Shown: positions 16,424 to 26,390, numbered from the stretch's first letter. The stretch is DNA of 64,000 nucleotides from Pyrinomonadaceae bacterium (GCA_030841085.1 JAVEDP010000024.1:124001-188000), one strand, 5' to 3'. Notes: generated by a model not told the origin, from the sequence alone. A program made the numbers and translations.

Positions 16424-17239
16424 CTATTCGTCAGCTAACCATTCACCGGCTGTTTTACTGTCGGCTTTTGTCGGCTTGGTAGTATCTGAAACATCGCCCA
16501 TCACATTTGCGAAGGCCAACCGTATGGCGATGGGATTCATGTCGCCGGCGGCTGCCAAAGCGTCAATCAGCCTTTTTCCGTCTTTGATTTGTCGCATGGC
16601 GAACAGTATGGCGTGGGACATCTGGAGCGAATCTTCGTCCAACGCACTGCGAAGGAGCGTGGCGACGCGCGTGGGCTGCAGGGATTTGAGGTTGGTCTTT
16701 ATATAAGCGACCAGGTTCTTCGTTATCGACGTATTGAGTTTGTAGAACGTATCGCTATTCAAGGCTGGCCCATATGCTCCGACCCCCTCAAGGATCATAG
16801 CCAGCGCCTCTGCGGCATGCGTGCCAAAGCCAATCGCGTCAATTTCGTAACTCGCTTCAGCAAAGCCTGCGTCAATTGCAGCGCCGAGCAGGCCGTAGTT
16901 CAAATTCGCCTTGGGGTTTAGCTTCCGTACGCGGAACATTACCCGCAATCCAAAGCCAAAACGGTTGGCAAGCACTAGCCCGTTGGCAGCGGGCGTTTCT
17001 TCGTATCGATCCGAGTACGCCATGGCATCCAGCCAGTAGCCAACCTCGTTAGCTGAGACAGCGCCGGTGAAGATAGCTCCAATATTTAGACTACCGGCAA
17101 GTGTTACCGAAATCTCTTGATTCGAAACCCGCGTATCCTGGACGGCCGCCGAAGCTAGGGTCTCTTTAAACGCGTTGTCCGTGTTTGCGAGCGGCGCGGC
17201 TGCAGACGATTCGGAGGACGAGGTAGGAATCCATTCCAT
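16424..17239 (-). CDS. island protein of unknown function, paralogue A
   Basis: A 271-aa protein with a very strong ribosome-binding site (AGAAGGAGGT, 8 bases before ATG 17239), so this is the well-expressed first gene of the pair. It has the same architecture as its neighbour: TRVSNQEISVTLAGSLNIG, NEVGYWLDAMAYSD, FGFGLRVMFRVRKLNPKANL, LGAAIDAGFAEASYEIDAIG and a helical C-terminus with AILFAMRQIKDGKRLIDALA. There is no signal peptide, catalytic signature or DNA-binding motif that I can identify. Equal lengths and conservation along the whole chain point to gene duplication with both copies kept under selection. Confidence 0.8.
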   Translation of the reverse strand: MEWIPTSSSESSAAAPLANTDNAFKETLASAAVQDTRVSNQEISVTLAGSLNIGAIFTGAVSANEVGYWLDAMAYSDRYEETPAANGLVLANRFGFGLRVMFRVRKLNPKANLNYGLLGAAIDAGFAEASYEIDAIGFGTHAAEALAMILEGVGAYGPALNSDTFYKLNTSITKNLVAYIKTNLKSLQPTRVATLLRSALDEDSLQMSHAILFAMRQIKDGKRLIDALAAAGDMNPIAIRLAFANVMGDVSDTTKPTKADSKTAGEWLADE

Positions 17240-17540
17240 CGTAAGCGACCTCCTTCTAGACCAAGAGCGAGATGATTCTTTTCTTATGCTATCACAAGTA
17301 TTTACGGATCAGATAAGTCAACCTTCGCTCTTTACCTCGCCAATCCGTTTCGGCCGTCGGCTGGGGCTGTGTGTTTTCTTCCAAGGCTGAAGTGTGAGGT
17401 AATTGGTGACAACGCTTTATGTTGAATTGAAGACAAAACGGGTGGCGGATTGAAACTTCTCTGTAATGCCTCTACTCTTCACAGGCCGCCTTTGAACTGA
17501 AGATGAGAGGAAGAGGCGAAGACCATCGAAGGAGGGCACT
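17240..17540. other. divergent intergenic region of the island
   Basis: Roughly 300 bases between the paralogue operon (minus) and the 60-aa ORF (plus). It should hold both promoters. I see no convincing dyad, repeat or additional gene. A ~90-codon minus-strand frame here is the shadow of the 60-aa ORF and has no ribosome-binding site. Confidence 0.4.
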
Positions 17541-17723
17541 ATGTCGAAATATTCGTCACGCGTAGGGAAAGGAGAGGCTGACGCTGGAGGGATGCTGCTA
17601 GAGACCCTAAGCACTTCCGGTTCGCCGGGCCCGGTCCCAACGATCATCGTCGAAGGTCGCAAGATCATTGGCGTTAGAGGTAAAGACACGATTGACTCTC
17701 ACATTAAGGCGTCACCGTTTTGA
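17541..17723 (+). CDS. 60-aa protein of unknown function (island)
   Basis: A short ORF with an excellent ribosome-binding site (GAAGGAGG, 8 bases before ATG 17541), which is the main reason to believe it. The N-terminal half is small and polar (SKYSSRVGKGEADAGGMLLE). The C-terminal half, VPTIIVEGRKIIGVRG, resembles the last strands of a thioredoxin/DsbA-like fold (cis-Pro then a beta hairpin), but no CxxC is present, so this is at most a fragment. It lies just inside the island, next to the tRNA-Gly end, on the strand opposite the other cargo. Confidence 0.55.
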   Translation: MSKYSSRVGKGEADAGGMLLETLSTSGSPGPVPTIIVEGRKIIGVRGKDTIDSHIKASPF

Positions 17724-17795
17724 AATCGACTTGCGGGACGGGTCGTGTTTTCGACTCGCTAAACGATCAGACTTTGCGATTTTACTGAGGAAATT

Positions 17796-17840
17796 TGGAG
17801 CGGGCGACGAGGATCGAACTCGCAACATCCAGCTTGGGAA
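17796..17840 (-). repeat. att-like direct repeat, right copy (within tRNA-Gly)
   Basis: The other half of the 45-bp direct repeat. It is the 3' portion of the functional tRNA-Gly gene plus three bases after it. In integrating elements the intact tRNA marks the attachment side closest to the tRNA 5' end, as here. Confidence 0.85.
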
Positions 17841-17870
17841 GCTGGCGCTCTACCATTGAGCTACGCCCGC
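17799..17870 (-). tRNA. tRNA-Gly (anticodon CCC)
   Basis: Folds as a complete cloverleaf on the minus strand: acceptor GCGGGCG/CGCCCGC, D arm GCTC-AATGGTA-GAGC, anticodon arm CCAGC-TTCCCAA-GCTGG with CCC at positions 34-36, a five-base variable loop, T arm GCGAG-TTCGATC-CTCGT, and a discriminator T as in bacterial glycine tRNAs. CCA is not encoded. It is the insertion site of the island to its left. Confidence 0.95.
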
Positions 17871-18167
17871 TTGTGAGCTTCTTTTCAACTAGGAGTGATA
17901 ACCACCCCTTCCGGCGAAAGATTAGTGAACGCTCAGGCCGGTGTCAACGACCACACCGACCAGAGCAGATTTTCCGTTTACTATTTTCCATTTGTCATTC
18001 GCGGATTCAGATTGGAAGTGCAAAGATTCTTATTTGGTGGGTTCAACTGAAGTACAAGGGTGGAATTGGCTTTCGCTCCAGTTGGAGCGAGATGTTTATA
18101 GCTAAGTTAAATGGTAAATGGTAAATCTTGACGGACACGCCAGCACGCGACAGTGCCTCCGTCTTCG

Positions 18168-18701
18168 CTATTTCAAGTAGTCTTCAACTAAATCGTTCCA
18201 GCGGCCTTGCGACTTTAGAATGATTTCGATGACTTCCCGCACCGCGCCGCGGCCGCCTTTCGCCTGCGTGACATAATGTGCCGCAGCACGTGTCTCGGCG
18301 ACTGCATCAGCAACGGCAACCGCGAATTCCGACCGACGCATTAAGGGAATATCGCTCAAGTCGTCGCCAACAAAGGCAACCTCATCTTCCTCGACTCCGG
18401 CTGAACGCAAAACTTCCTCGAACGCGGCTATCTTTTGTTCGTTGCCCTGGCGCAGAAACTCAATTCCTAATTCCTGGGCACGCCGGGCCAATGCGGTTGA
18501 AGTTCGGCCGGTAATAACGCCGGCGCGCAGCCCGGCACGGCGCAGCAGTTCAAGCCCCAGACCATCCTTTGTATTGAACGCCTTGTGCTCGTCGCCGTCT
18601 TGCAGCAGCCAAAGCCGCCCGTCGGTAAGCACACCGTCGCAATCCAGTAGGAGGAGTTTGATGTGTGATGCGCGGCGCTCGATTGTGGCTAGATCAACCA
18701 T
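18168..18701 (-). CDS. kdsC: 3-deoxy-D-manno-octulosonate 8-phosphate phosphatase
   Basis: A HAD-superfamily phosphatase (177 aa, the normal KdsC size) that removes the phosphate from KDO-8-phosphate in lipopolysaccharide core synthesis. HAD motif I is LLLLDCDGVLTDGRLW, motif II falls in GVITGRTSTA and motif IV is AFVGDDLSDIPLM. The lack of a cap domain and the G-x-GG region near KGGRGAVREV are typical for KdsC, which works as a tetramer in the cytoplasm. kdsA is 2.6 kb upstream and kdsB 7.6 kb upstream on the same strand, so the pathway is clustered but not in one operon. Confidence 0.92.
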   Translation of the reverse strand: MVDLATIERRASHIKLLLLDCDGVLTDGRLWLLQDGDEHKAFNTKDGLGLELLRRAGLRAGVITGRTSTALARRAQELGIEFLRQGNEQKIAAFEEVLRSAGVEEDEVAFVGDDLSDIPLMRRSEFAVAVADAVAETRAAAHYVTQAKGGRGAVREVIEIILKSQGRWNDLVEDYLK

Positions 18702-18738
18702 TTTAAGTTGTGTTACCGAAACTGATCAGATTAGGACG

Positions 18739-18926
18739 ATTTTCCATTTACCATTTCCCATTTTTCATTTTCCATTTCTGAAATTCCCTGCCGGTCCATT
18801 CGTTTCACATTCGGTTTTCGGATGTCCCGACCAAGCTCGGCCAAAATCCTTTTTCCACTCGGCCGTTTTCTTAAGTAGACTCAAATGGCAAATGAGAAAT
18901 GGAAAATGGTAAATGGTAAATGGTTA
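18739..18926. repeat. CCATTTACCATTTCCCATTT inverted repeat between kdsC and the M1-like gene
   Basis: TTTTCCATTTACCATTTCCC plus further CATTTTCCATTT units at 18740-18778 are mirrored by AATGAGAAATGGAAAATGG and AATGGTAAATGG units at 18888-18924. This forms an A/T-rich stem of simple repeats. The same motif appears weakly at 17980-18000 and 18103-18125 around the tRNA flank. Confidence 0.6.
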
Positions 18927-18974
18927 ATTCTTCAACGCCCCTGAAAAACAAACGGACAGACAGGAATGTCTGTC

Positions 18975-21269
18975 CTACCTCACCTCAAACAAATCAATCC
19001 CAACAAGTTTCCAGCTCCCATTGTTGCGCGACAGAATGTAGAGCGCCGTACCTGATTGTTCTTTCCCCAACTCCTTGGTCTCGAGGCTAACATCAGCGGC
19101 AAACAAATCCGCATCCCATTGTTCCGTGCGCAAAATTTTGGTGCGCCAGAATTCAGGTTGAGTACCCACCACGCCACTAATAAATCTGACCAATTCGCCT
19201 GACACTACGCGCGGTTCCAACTCCACTTTCTTGCCGCTGGCAATCGCCTGGTCCAACTGTCCGATGAAATTTCGGATGGCGGGGTCGATCTGTATCAGGT
19301 TTCCCGCCGTCTCAGCTCTGATGCGTCCGCTGCGCGCCGCCAGCGACGAAGCGTATTCCGCGTCCGCCCGCACCGCATCATTGAAACGAGCAGCTGCTTC
19401 CGCCGCCTGGCCTTTCTTCAAACTTATTTCGCCGAGGCCGATGTTGGCCCAGGCAATCGCCGCGGGCGTCGGCAGCGACAGTGCGAGCAGAGAACGGAAT
19501 AACTTTTCCGCTTCATCTACGCGGTTCTGCCCCAGCAGAGCTCGGCCCAGGACGACACTTGCCTCCTGAACTTGTGGTGTGTCTACGAGAATCGCCCGGG
19601 CGGTGGCCTCGGCTTTGACAAAATCCTGAGTGCCTAACAGGCGCGTCGCTTCAGCCAAAGCGTCACGAAGGTCCGGCGCGCGCGGCATCGTGTCATTTGA
19701 ATAATCCAGTTGCGGGTAGAGTTTTTCCGGGTCGATCTCAACGCGTGTAATGCGCGCCGAAGTCTTGAACACCGCTTCACCGAAGTTTCGCGCCGGCACG
19801 GTGACGTCGACAGAAATTTGTTCGCCTGCGGCAGTAGTAGCTCGGGCTGTCGTAAGAACGTCAATGCTTCCGAGGTTGCGCAACGCCGACACTGATTCAT
19901 TGCCTCGCTGCTGCGGCAAACCAATCAACAAATCTACGTCAGTTGCTTGATCCAGCAGGTGGTCCAACAACGTTTTCATGGCGTCGCCGCCACGTTGGTT
20001 TAGTGCATTTCGAACGGCTGCCAATGTCAGCCCATTAATCTTGCTCGACGCAAGCATTTCCCGAATGATGCCGATAAAGACGTCGTGGCCCACCCGCCGT
20101 TCAATCAGCCGCCAGACCATCGCGCCCTTGTTGGGCACGGTGCTGAAATAGGTTGGATCGAGTGCTGTTACTTTTGAGAGTGGCGCTTCTCGCAACACGA
20201 CGGCGCTGTAAGCCAACCGCTCATGTATGCGTTCCGCGTCAGCGGCGCTGCGTCCAAATTGTTTTTCGACGAATTGGGTCGCCAGAAAACGGACCAGACC
20301 TTCGCGCAACACTGCGCCGCCTTCCGCGCGGACCGGCGTCTGCGCCCCGATCCAAAGACGCGCCATAGCTTCAGAAATCAATAGAGCTGTCGTCGAATCA
20401 ACCTGCGAGCGGCGGAAAGCCCCGGGTTCCAACAGCACGGTACCGCTATCGTCAAAACCTGCACCGCGCCGCACCGAGACCAGCCGGATGGGCGTTTCTG
20501 TCGCCGCGCCCAGCAAAGCAGCGTAAAAGGCACGCGCGCTGCCGGCCAACGCGATTAGTGTTTCCGCATGTTTCCTATCGTCGACCGGTGAGCCACGCGT
20601 TACAAAGGCCGAGATATTTTTGTTGTCTCCGCTTCCATCTACTTTTTCCCAATCGCCTTGTAGAAAGAACGGCTGCCCATTGAGCGCGTTTTCATAAACC
20701 ACTGCTCCGGCGACATCGCTTTTTTGAACACCTGAACTGATCACGCCGGTGCCGTTGACAACCACCCGCACCGGCGCAGTGTCGGCGCCCTTAGCGGTGT
20801 ACGGCGTGCTCGGCGCGGGATACCAGGACGACATCGGCAGAAATTGAGACCCCGTTGAAGAGATTGCAGCCAGGCCGGTGTTGCTCTCGACGGGCAAGGT
20901 GTAACTGATATTCAAGACGAGCGCTGCGTCTGGTGCAACTGTCGCAGGCAACGTCACGGTGACTCTTTGCAGGTTGCCGTAACTCTCGTTGACGTTTCGG
21001 AAGTTAGCGTTAGCGCCGCCGACGGTCACACTTTTGATCGACGCCTTTGCATTAATCCGAAAAGTAAATGACGAACCCGTACCGCGGCCAACATTGGTCG
21101 CATTCAGCACCGCCGTTGCCGCCAGCACGCGTTGCGCAAGCTGCGGGTTTGCGGTGATATCAAACCTGGTTATCTGCCAGGCCGCTCTTGCTTCTTCCTG
21201 CGCGGCAGCGGCGGAAGAAAACACCAACAGGAAAGCGATTGTTAGAAAGTATGCGACAGTTCTCTGCAT
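18975..21269 (-). CDS. secreted M1 aminopeptidase-like protein without zinc ligands, with TPR region
   Basis: A 764-aa protein with a signal peptide (to SSAAAAQ). Residues ~25-190 resemble the N-terminal beta domain of M1 peptidases (VTVTLPATVAPDAALVLNIS; FLPMSSWYPAPST). Residues ~210-430 are the peptidase-like domain, but where M1 enzymes have HExxH-x18-E this protein reads LLISEAMARLWIG, then LREGLVRFLATQF. The histidines are gone while the flanking WIG and EG landmarks remain, so it is probably not a zinc peptidase. Residues ~530-650 are TPR-like helices (VVLGRALLGQNRVDEAEKLF). The C-terminus is a small beta domain. It sits between kdsC and kdsA on the same strand; its role is unknown. Confidence 0.72.
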   Translation of the reverse strand: MQRTVAYFLTIAFLLVFSSAAAAQEEARAAWQITRFDITANPQLAQRVLAATAVLNATNVGRGTGSSFTFRINAKASIKSVTVGGANANFRNVNESYGNLQRVTVTLPATVAPDAALVLNISYTLPVESNTGLAAISSTGSQFLPMSSWYPAPSTPYTAKGADTAPVRVVVNGTGVISSGVQKSDVAGAVVYENALNGQPFFLQGDWEKVDGSGDNKNISAFVTRGSPVDDRKHAETLIALAGSARAFYAALLGAATETPIRLVSVRRGAGFDDSGTVLLEPGAFRRSQVDSTTALLISEAMARLWIGAQTPVRAEGGAVLREGLVRFLATQFVEKQFGRSAADAERIHERLAYSAVVLREAPLSKVTALDPTYFSTVPNKGAMVWRLIERRVGHDVFIGIIREMLASSKINGLTLAAVRNALNQRGGDAMKTLLDHLLDQATDVDLLIGLPQQRGNESVSALRNLGSIDVLTTARATTAAGEQISVDVTVPARNFGEAVFKTSARITRVEIDPEKLYPQLDYSNDTMPRAPDLRDALAEATRLLGTQDFVKAEATARAILVDTPQVQEASVVLGRALLGQNRVDEAEKLFRSLLALSLPTPAAIAWANIGLGEISLKKGQAAEAAARFNDAVRADAEYASSLAARSGRIRAETAGNLIQIDPAIRNFIGQLDQAIASGKKVELEPRVVSGELVRFISGVVGTQPEFWRTKILRTEQWDADLFAADVSLETKELGKEQSGTALYILSRNNGSWKLVGIDLFEVR

Positions 21270-21326
21270 AGGAAAGATGTGGTTAAAGTGATCCTCGGGT
21301 TCTGGCGGTGTTGAAACGTACGATCC

Positions 21327-22160
21327 TCAGTTTCGCACAAGCTGGTGAATGTCGCGCAAGACGAACAGTAACGACTCCATCCGCTCGAGCGGCAACGCGT
21401 TTGGTCCATCCGAAGGCGCCCGCTCGGGACACTCGTGCACTTCCATGAAAACTGCATCGACGCCACAAGCAACGCCGGCGCGTGCGAGCGGTTCGATGTA
21501 TTCGGATTGCCCGCCCGTTGCATGTCCCAAACCGCCTGGAAGTTGCAGCGAGTGGGTGACATCGAAAACCACCGGCACGCCAAATTCTCGCATGATGGGA
21601 AACGACCGCATGTCTACCACCAGGTTATTGTAGCCAAAACTGACGCCGCGCTCAGTCAGCATCAATTTTTCACAACCAACGGCGCGCGCCTTATCGACAA
21701 TGTTCCGCGCATCATGCGGCGCAAGAAATTGTCCCTTCTTGATATTCACGGCACGACCTGAACGCGCTGCTGCCAGAACGAGATCCGTTTGCCGCGAAAG
21801 AAAAGCCGGAATCTGAAGCACGTCAGCCACCTCCGCAACCGGCGCCACCTGCGACACCTCGTGAATATCGGTCAGCACCGGAACGCCGAACTCTTTCTTA
21901 ACTTCCTGGAGCACCTCGAGGCCGGCGTCCATTCCCAGTCCACGAAAACTTTTGACTGATGAACGATTCGCTTTATCGAACGAAGACTTGTAAACGAAAT
22001 CCAATCCGGCCTTTTGCGCACGTACCGAACATTCGCGCGCCATCATCAGGGCGTGTTCTCGCGATTCGATCACACATGGACCAGCAATGATCGTCAGTCG
22101 TCCATCACCAAAGGTTGTGTTACCGACCTGGAAAGGTTTTACGTGATTGTCTTCAGCCAT
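21327..22160 (-). CDS. kdsA: KDO-8-phosphate synthase (metal-dependent type)
   Basis: A 277-aa TIM-barrel enzyme that condenses phosphoenolpyruvate with arabinose-5-phosphate to KDO-8-phosphate, the first committed step of KDO synthesis. It has IAGPCVIES near residue 27, and the Cys there marks the metal-dependent class (the E. coli-type enzyme has Asn). Other signatures are [44 protein letters not shown] and [12 protein letters not shown]. It starts 15 bases after the Ser/Thr kinase stop, so the two are likely cotranscribed. The ribosome-binding site is weak. Confidence 0.95.
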   Translation of the reverse strand: MAEDNHVKPFQVGNTTFGDGRLTIIAGPCVIESREHALMMARECSVRAQKAGLDFVYKSSFDKANRSSVKSFRGLGMDAGLEVLQEVKKEFGVPVLTDIHEVSQVAPVAEVADVLQIPAFLSRQTDLVLAAARSGRAVNIKKGQFLAPHDARNIVDKARAVGCEKLMLTERGVSFGYNNLVVDMRSFPIMREFGVPVVFDVTHSLQLPGGLGHATGGQSEYIEPLARAGVACGVDAVFMEVHECPERAPSDGPNALPLERMESLLFVLRDIHQLVRN

Positions 22161-22175
22161 ACGGGGCGAATCTGC

Positions 22176-23690
22176 CTAGAATGGGTTCTTAAATATCTTC
22201 TTGAATCTTTTGAGAACGGAACTGCCTTTCGGCCGATTGGTGTTTTCGTTCGCAGGCTTTCGGTTTTCGCGCCTCGTCGAAGGTGACGGCGAAGGCACGG
22301 GCGATGTTGACGGTTCCGGCGTGGGACTAACGCTGGGACTCGGCGCCGCAGCCGCTTCCGGAACGGAACTGTTGGATCTGATGGCGACCAGCGCCAAAGC
22401 CAGCGCAAGCACGATTGCAATCGCTGCTGCAATCAACAGGAACTTCTTCGCCGATCGATTATTAAATGAAACTGACAGGCGCGAAAAAGATTGATTGTTC
22501 GACGGGGCCGCTTCGTCTCTAACCGCGGCTGGTAACCCGGCGGCCGCCATCACGGAGGGACTGACAATAGTAACTTCGGATGCATCGGTGCTTGCCGCAC
22601 GACTCTCTCGCAGCTTGGAAATATCTATAACCAGCCGTCCCGATGGCGACTCGGTGCCGACGCTGCGTAACGCTTCAATGTTTGGCGAACTGGCGATAGC
22701 GGCATGTTCCAGTCCCAGCCGTTCTGCGGTTGCAAATAATTCCTGGCGAAACTCCGCTGCGTTCGCGGGACGTGCCCCCGGTCGCTTTTCGAGCGCATGC
22801 AAGACGACGACTTCCAAAGCCGGCGGAATCGACGAGACAAATTCACGCGGACTCCGCGGCAACTCCGAAGTGTGCTTCATCGCAATCGCCAACGGTGTGG
22901 AACCGCTAAAGGGCACCGCGCCGGTTAGCATTTCATAAAGAATTACGCCCAGGCTGTAGACATCCGCCGCCGGCGTCAGTTCAGCGCCATCACATTGTTC
23001 GGGCGACATGTAACGCGGCGTGCCGATCATCGCGCCGACCTGAGTCAACGATTTGATGTCATCCTCTTCAAGTGATTCCGCGGCCAGTTTGGCAATTCCG
23101 AAATCAAGGACTTTAACCACGGACGGCACTTCGGCTCGTTGCACGATAAAAATATTAGCGGGTTTGAGATCGCGATGAATGATGCCGGCTTCGTGAGCCG
23201 CGGCCACGGCTGCCGCGACTTGCAGCATTATCGAGACCGACCGCGCCGCGTCTAAAGGAGCTTCTTTCGCAAGGATGTCGCGCAAGGTACGTCCCTCGAG
23301 CAACTCCATCACGATGTAGACATAGCCATCCTGCGTTTGGCCAAAGTCTGTGACGGTGACCGCGTTGGTGTGTTGCAGCCTGCCTGCGGCACGCGCTTCT
23401 CGTTGAAAGCGTGTGCGCGCAGCTTCGTCTTCAACAAAACGCGGGTTCAAAACTTTTATAGCGACGGGTCGATCGATTAGCAAATGGCGTGCGCGATAAA
23501 CCGTGCCCATGCCGCCGATTCCCAGTTGCGCTTCCAGACGGTATTTGGCGTCGAGTGTGTGACCGAGCAATGGATCGGTGGGAAGCGACGAGCCAGCATT
23601 GGTCGCGTCGGCTTGAAGTGGCGACTGGTCCTCGGGACAGAATTCAAAGTCCGGGGAGTAGCGCCGTCCGCATGTGGGGCATTGAAGCAT
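22176..23690 (-). CDS. transmembrane Ser/Thr protein kinase (PknB-like)
   Basis: A 504-aa Hanks-type kinase. It begins with a short zinc-ribbon-like segment (MLQCPTCGRRY..FCPED). The kinase domain spans ~55-320, with the glycine loop LGIGGMGTVYRAR, VAIKVL, catalytic HRDLKPANIF, DFGIAKL and GTPRYMSPEQ. One membrane helix follows (KKFLLIAAAIAIVLALALA), then a Pro/Ser-rich and basic outer tail, with no PASTA repeats. ATG 23690 is chosen because it starts the zinc-ribbon; 14 codons upstream are open but uncharacteristic. It phosphorylates Ser/Thr on partner proteins; the PP2C (30242) and FHA (12402) proteins could belong to the same circuit. It is just upstream of kdsA. Confidence 0.93.
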   Translation of the reverse strand: MLQCPTCGRRYSPDFEFCPEDQSPLQADATNAGSSLPTDPLLGHTLDAKYRLEAQLGIGGMGTVYRARHLLIDRPVAIKVLNPRFVEDEAARTRFQREARAAGRLQHTNAVTVTDFGQTQDGYVYIVMELLEGRTLRDILAKEAPLDAARSVSIMLQVAAAVAAAHEAGIIHRDLKPANIFIVQRAEVPSVVKVLDFGIAKLAAESLEEDDIKSLTQVGAMIGTPRYMSPEQCDGAELTPAADVYSLGVILYEMLTGAVPFSGSTPLAIAMKHTSELPRSPREFVSSIPPALEVVVLHALEKRPGARPANAAEFRQELFATAERLGLEHAAIASSPNIEALRSVGTESPSGRLVIDISKLRESRAASTDASEVTIVSPSVMAAAGLPAAVRDEAAPSNNQSFSRLSVSFNNRSAKKFLLIAAAIAIVLALALALVAIRSNSSVPEAAAAPSPSVSPTPEPSTSPVPSPSPSTRRENRKPANENTNRPKGSSVLKRFKKIFKNPF

Positions 23691-23897
23691 ATGAACTCGA
23701 TCGTGGGGAGAAGCGGGGGGATTATCTCGCAAAACAAGATGAGATGCACTCAGAGCGCCAGTTTATCGACATGCACGTGAGAATTTATGCCAAAACTAAT
23801 AGTGTTTGATTACATTACCGAATGCTTGCCTCTTTAATTGATTTGCGATTACTTGTGAAGCTCTTGCGCGCACAAAAAGGGCGGACAAGTCAGCGGG

Positions 23898-24061
23898 TTT
23901 GGACTGCGGCGGCTTGACGCCGCTTTGTAGCGCGGCGGCTTGACGCCGCTAGACTGTAAGGAATCAGTCGATTGTCTTCTTTGACGAAGTCGCTATGGTA
24001 ACCAAATAGCGGCGTCAAGCCGCCGCGCTGCAAAAGCGGCGTCGAGCCGCCGCAGTCCAAA
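23898..24061. repeat. GCGGCGTCAAGCCGCCGC inverted repeat between pyrG and the kinase
   Basis: GACTGCGGCGGCTTGACGCC and, 25 bases on, CGCGGCGGCTTGACGCCGCT are answered by AGCGGCGTCAAGCCGCCGCG and GGCGTCGAGCCGCCGCAGTC. The result is a long hairpin with two repeated stem units per arm and a ~60-base loop. It lies immediately after the pyrG stop codon and may end its transcript. Confidence 0.75.
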
Positions 24062-24071
24062 TAAATCCCGC

Positions 24072-25901
<1,830 letters not shown>

Positions 25902-26210
25902 CTACTGCTCCTGCCTACTGACTCCGCCTTCTTCTTCCTCGTCCCCCGTATCCGGTCCATCACCCTTAGCCTGTTTCGCGTCAAAGCGACCTTCCCTAAC
26001 ATCCTGTTGCGCTATGACGGCTTTTGCCGTTGCCGGATCCAGGATTTTTTGCAGACCTACGAAGCCGGCACTTAACAGACTCGGCGCCTCCGCCGCGCGC
26101 TTTTCGAATTCCTCAGTCGTTACCTCGTACGGCCGGCTCAACCAAATCAGGAACGCAATGGCGCCCACGACAATCGAACCAATTACCGCCACCCCGATCC
26201 AATCATTCAT
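25902..26210 (-). CDS. small single-span membrane protein, unknown
   Basis: About 102 aa with one membrane helix at the N-terminus (IGVAVIGSIVVGAIAFLIWL), then a cytoplasmic or periplasmic part with YEVTTEEFEKRAAEAPSLLS and a strongly acidic C-terminus (DGPDTGDEEEEGG). No family recognised. ATG 26210 is preferred because the in-frame TTG at 26228 lies in a repeat. The last residues (VSRQEQ) are encoded by a short CCTACTGCTCCTGCCTACTG repeat. It sits between kdsB and pyrG on the same strand. Confidence 0.6.
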   Translation of the reverse strand: MNDWIGVAVIGSIVVGAIAFLIWLSRPYEVTTEEFEKRAAEAPSLLSAGFVGLQKILDPATAKAVIAQQDVREGRFDAKQAKGDGPDTGDEEEEGGVSRQEQ

Positions 26211-26219
26211 AAATTTCAA

Positions 26220-26287
26220 GAAGTTCAAAGTACAACTTTAGGTCGCCGCATTCCACGGATAGCAAGCTGAAGCTTGGACTCTAAACT
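26220..26287. repeat. AGTTCAAAGTACAAC..GGACTCTAAACT palindrome (copy 2)
   Basis: A member of the ~70-base family. AAGTTCAAAGTACAACTTTAG and AAGCTGAAGCTTGGACTCTA form the two arms. It lies just before the start of the small membrane protein. Confidence 0.75.
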
Positions 26288-26320
26288 GCCGGCCTCTTCC
26301 TCAAACTGCCCATCATTTAA

Positions 26321-26390
26321 GAAGTTCAGAGTCCAACCTTTAGGTTGCTTTCTTGCCTGGCAGCAAGCTGAAGCTTGGACTCTGAACTTC
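26321..26390. repeat. AGTTCAGAGTCCAAC..GGACTCTGAACTTC palindrome (copy 3)
   Basis: GAAGTTCAGAGTCCAACCTT and AAGCTTGGACTCTGAACTTC form near-perfect arms. The kdsB stop codon lies at its left edge, so the last ~20 codons of kdsB are encoded by this element. Confidence 0.8.

Larger units (their letters stand above)
13938..17840. mobile_element. 3.9-kb genomic island at the 3' end of tRNA-Gly(CCC)
   Basis: The intact tRNA-Gly gene (17799-17870) shares an identical 45-bp stretch (17796-17840) with a truncated copy at 13938-13982 in the same orientation. The shared part covers the 3' half of the tRNA from the anticodon loop to the acceptor end. This is the classic footprint of site-specific insertion at a tRNA 3' end. 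Between the copies lie a secreted glycosidase-like gene, two adjacent paralogues of unknown function and a 60-aa ORF. The GH-like gene looks richer in A+T than the flanks. No integrase or transposase is visible, so the element is non-autonomous, a satellite, or decayed. Confidence 0.75.
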
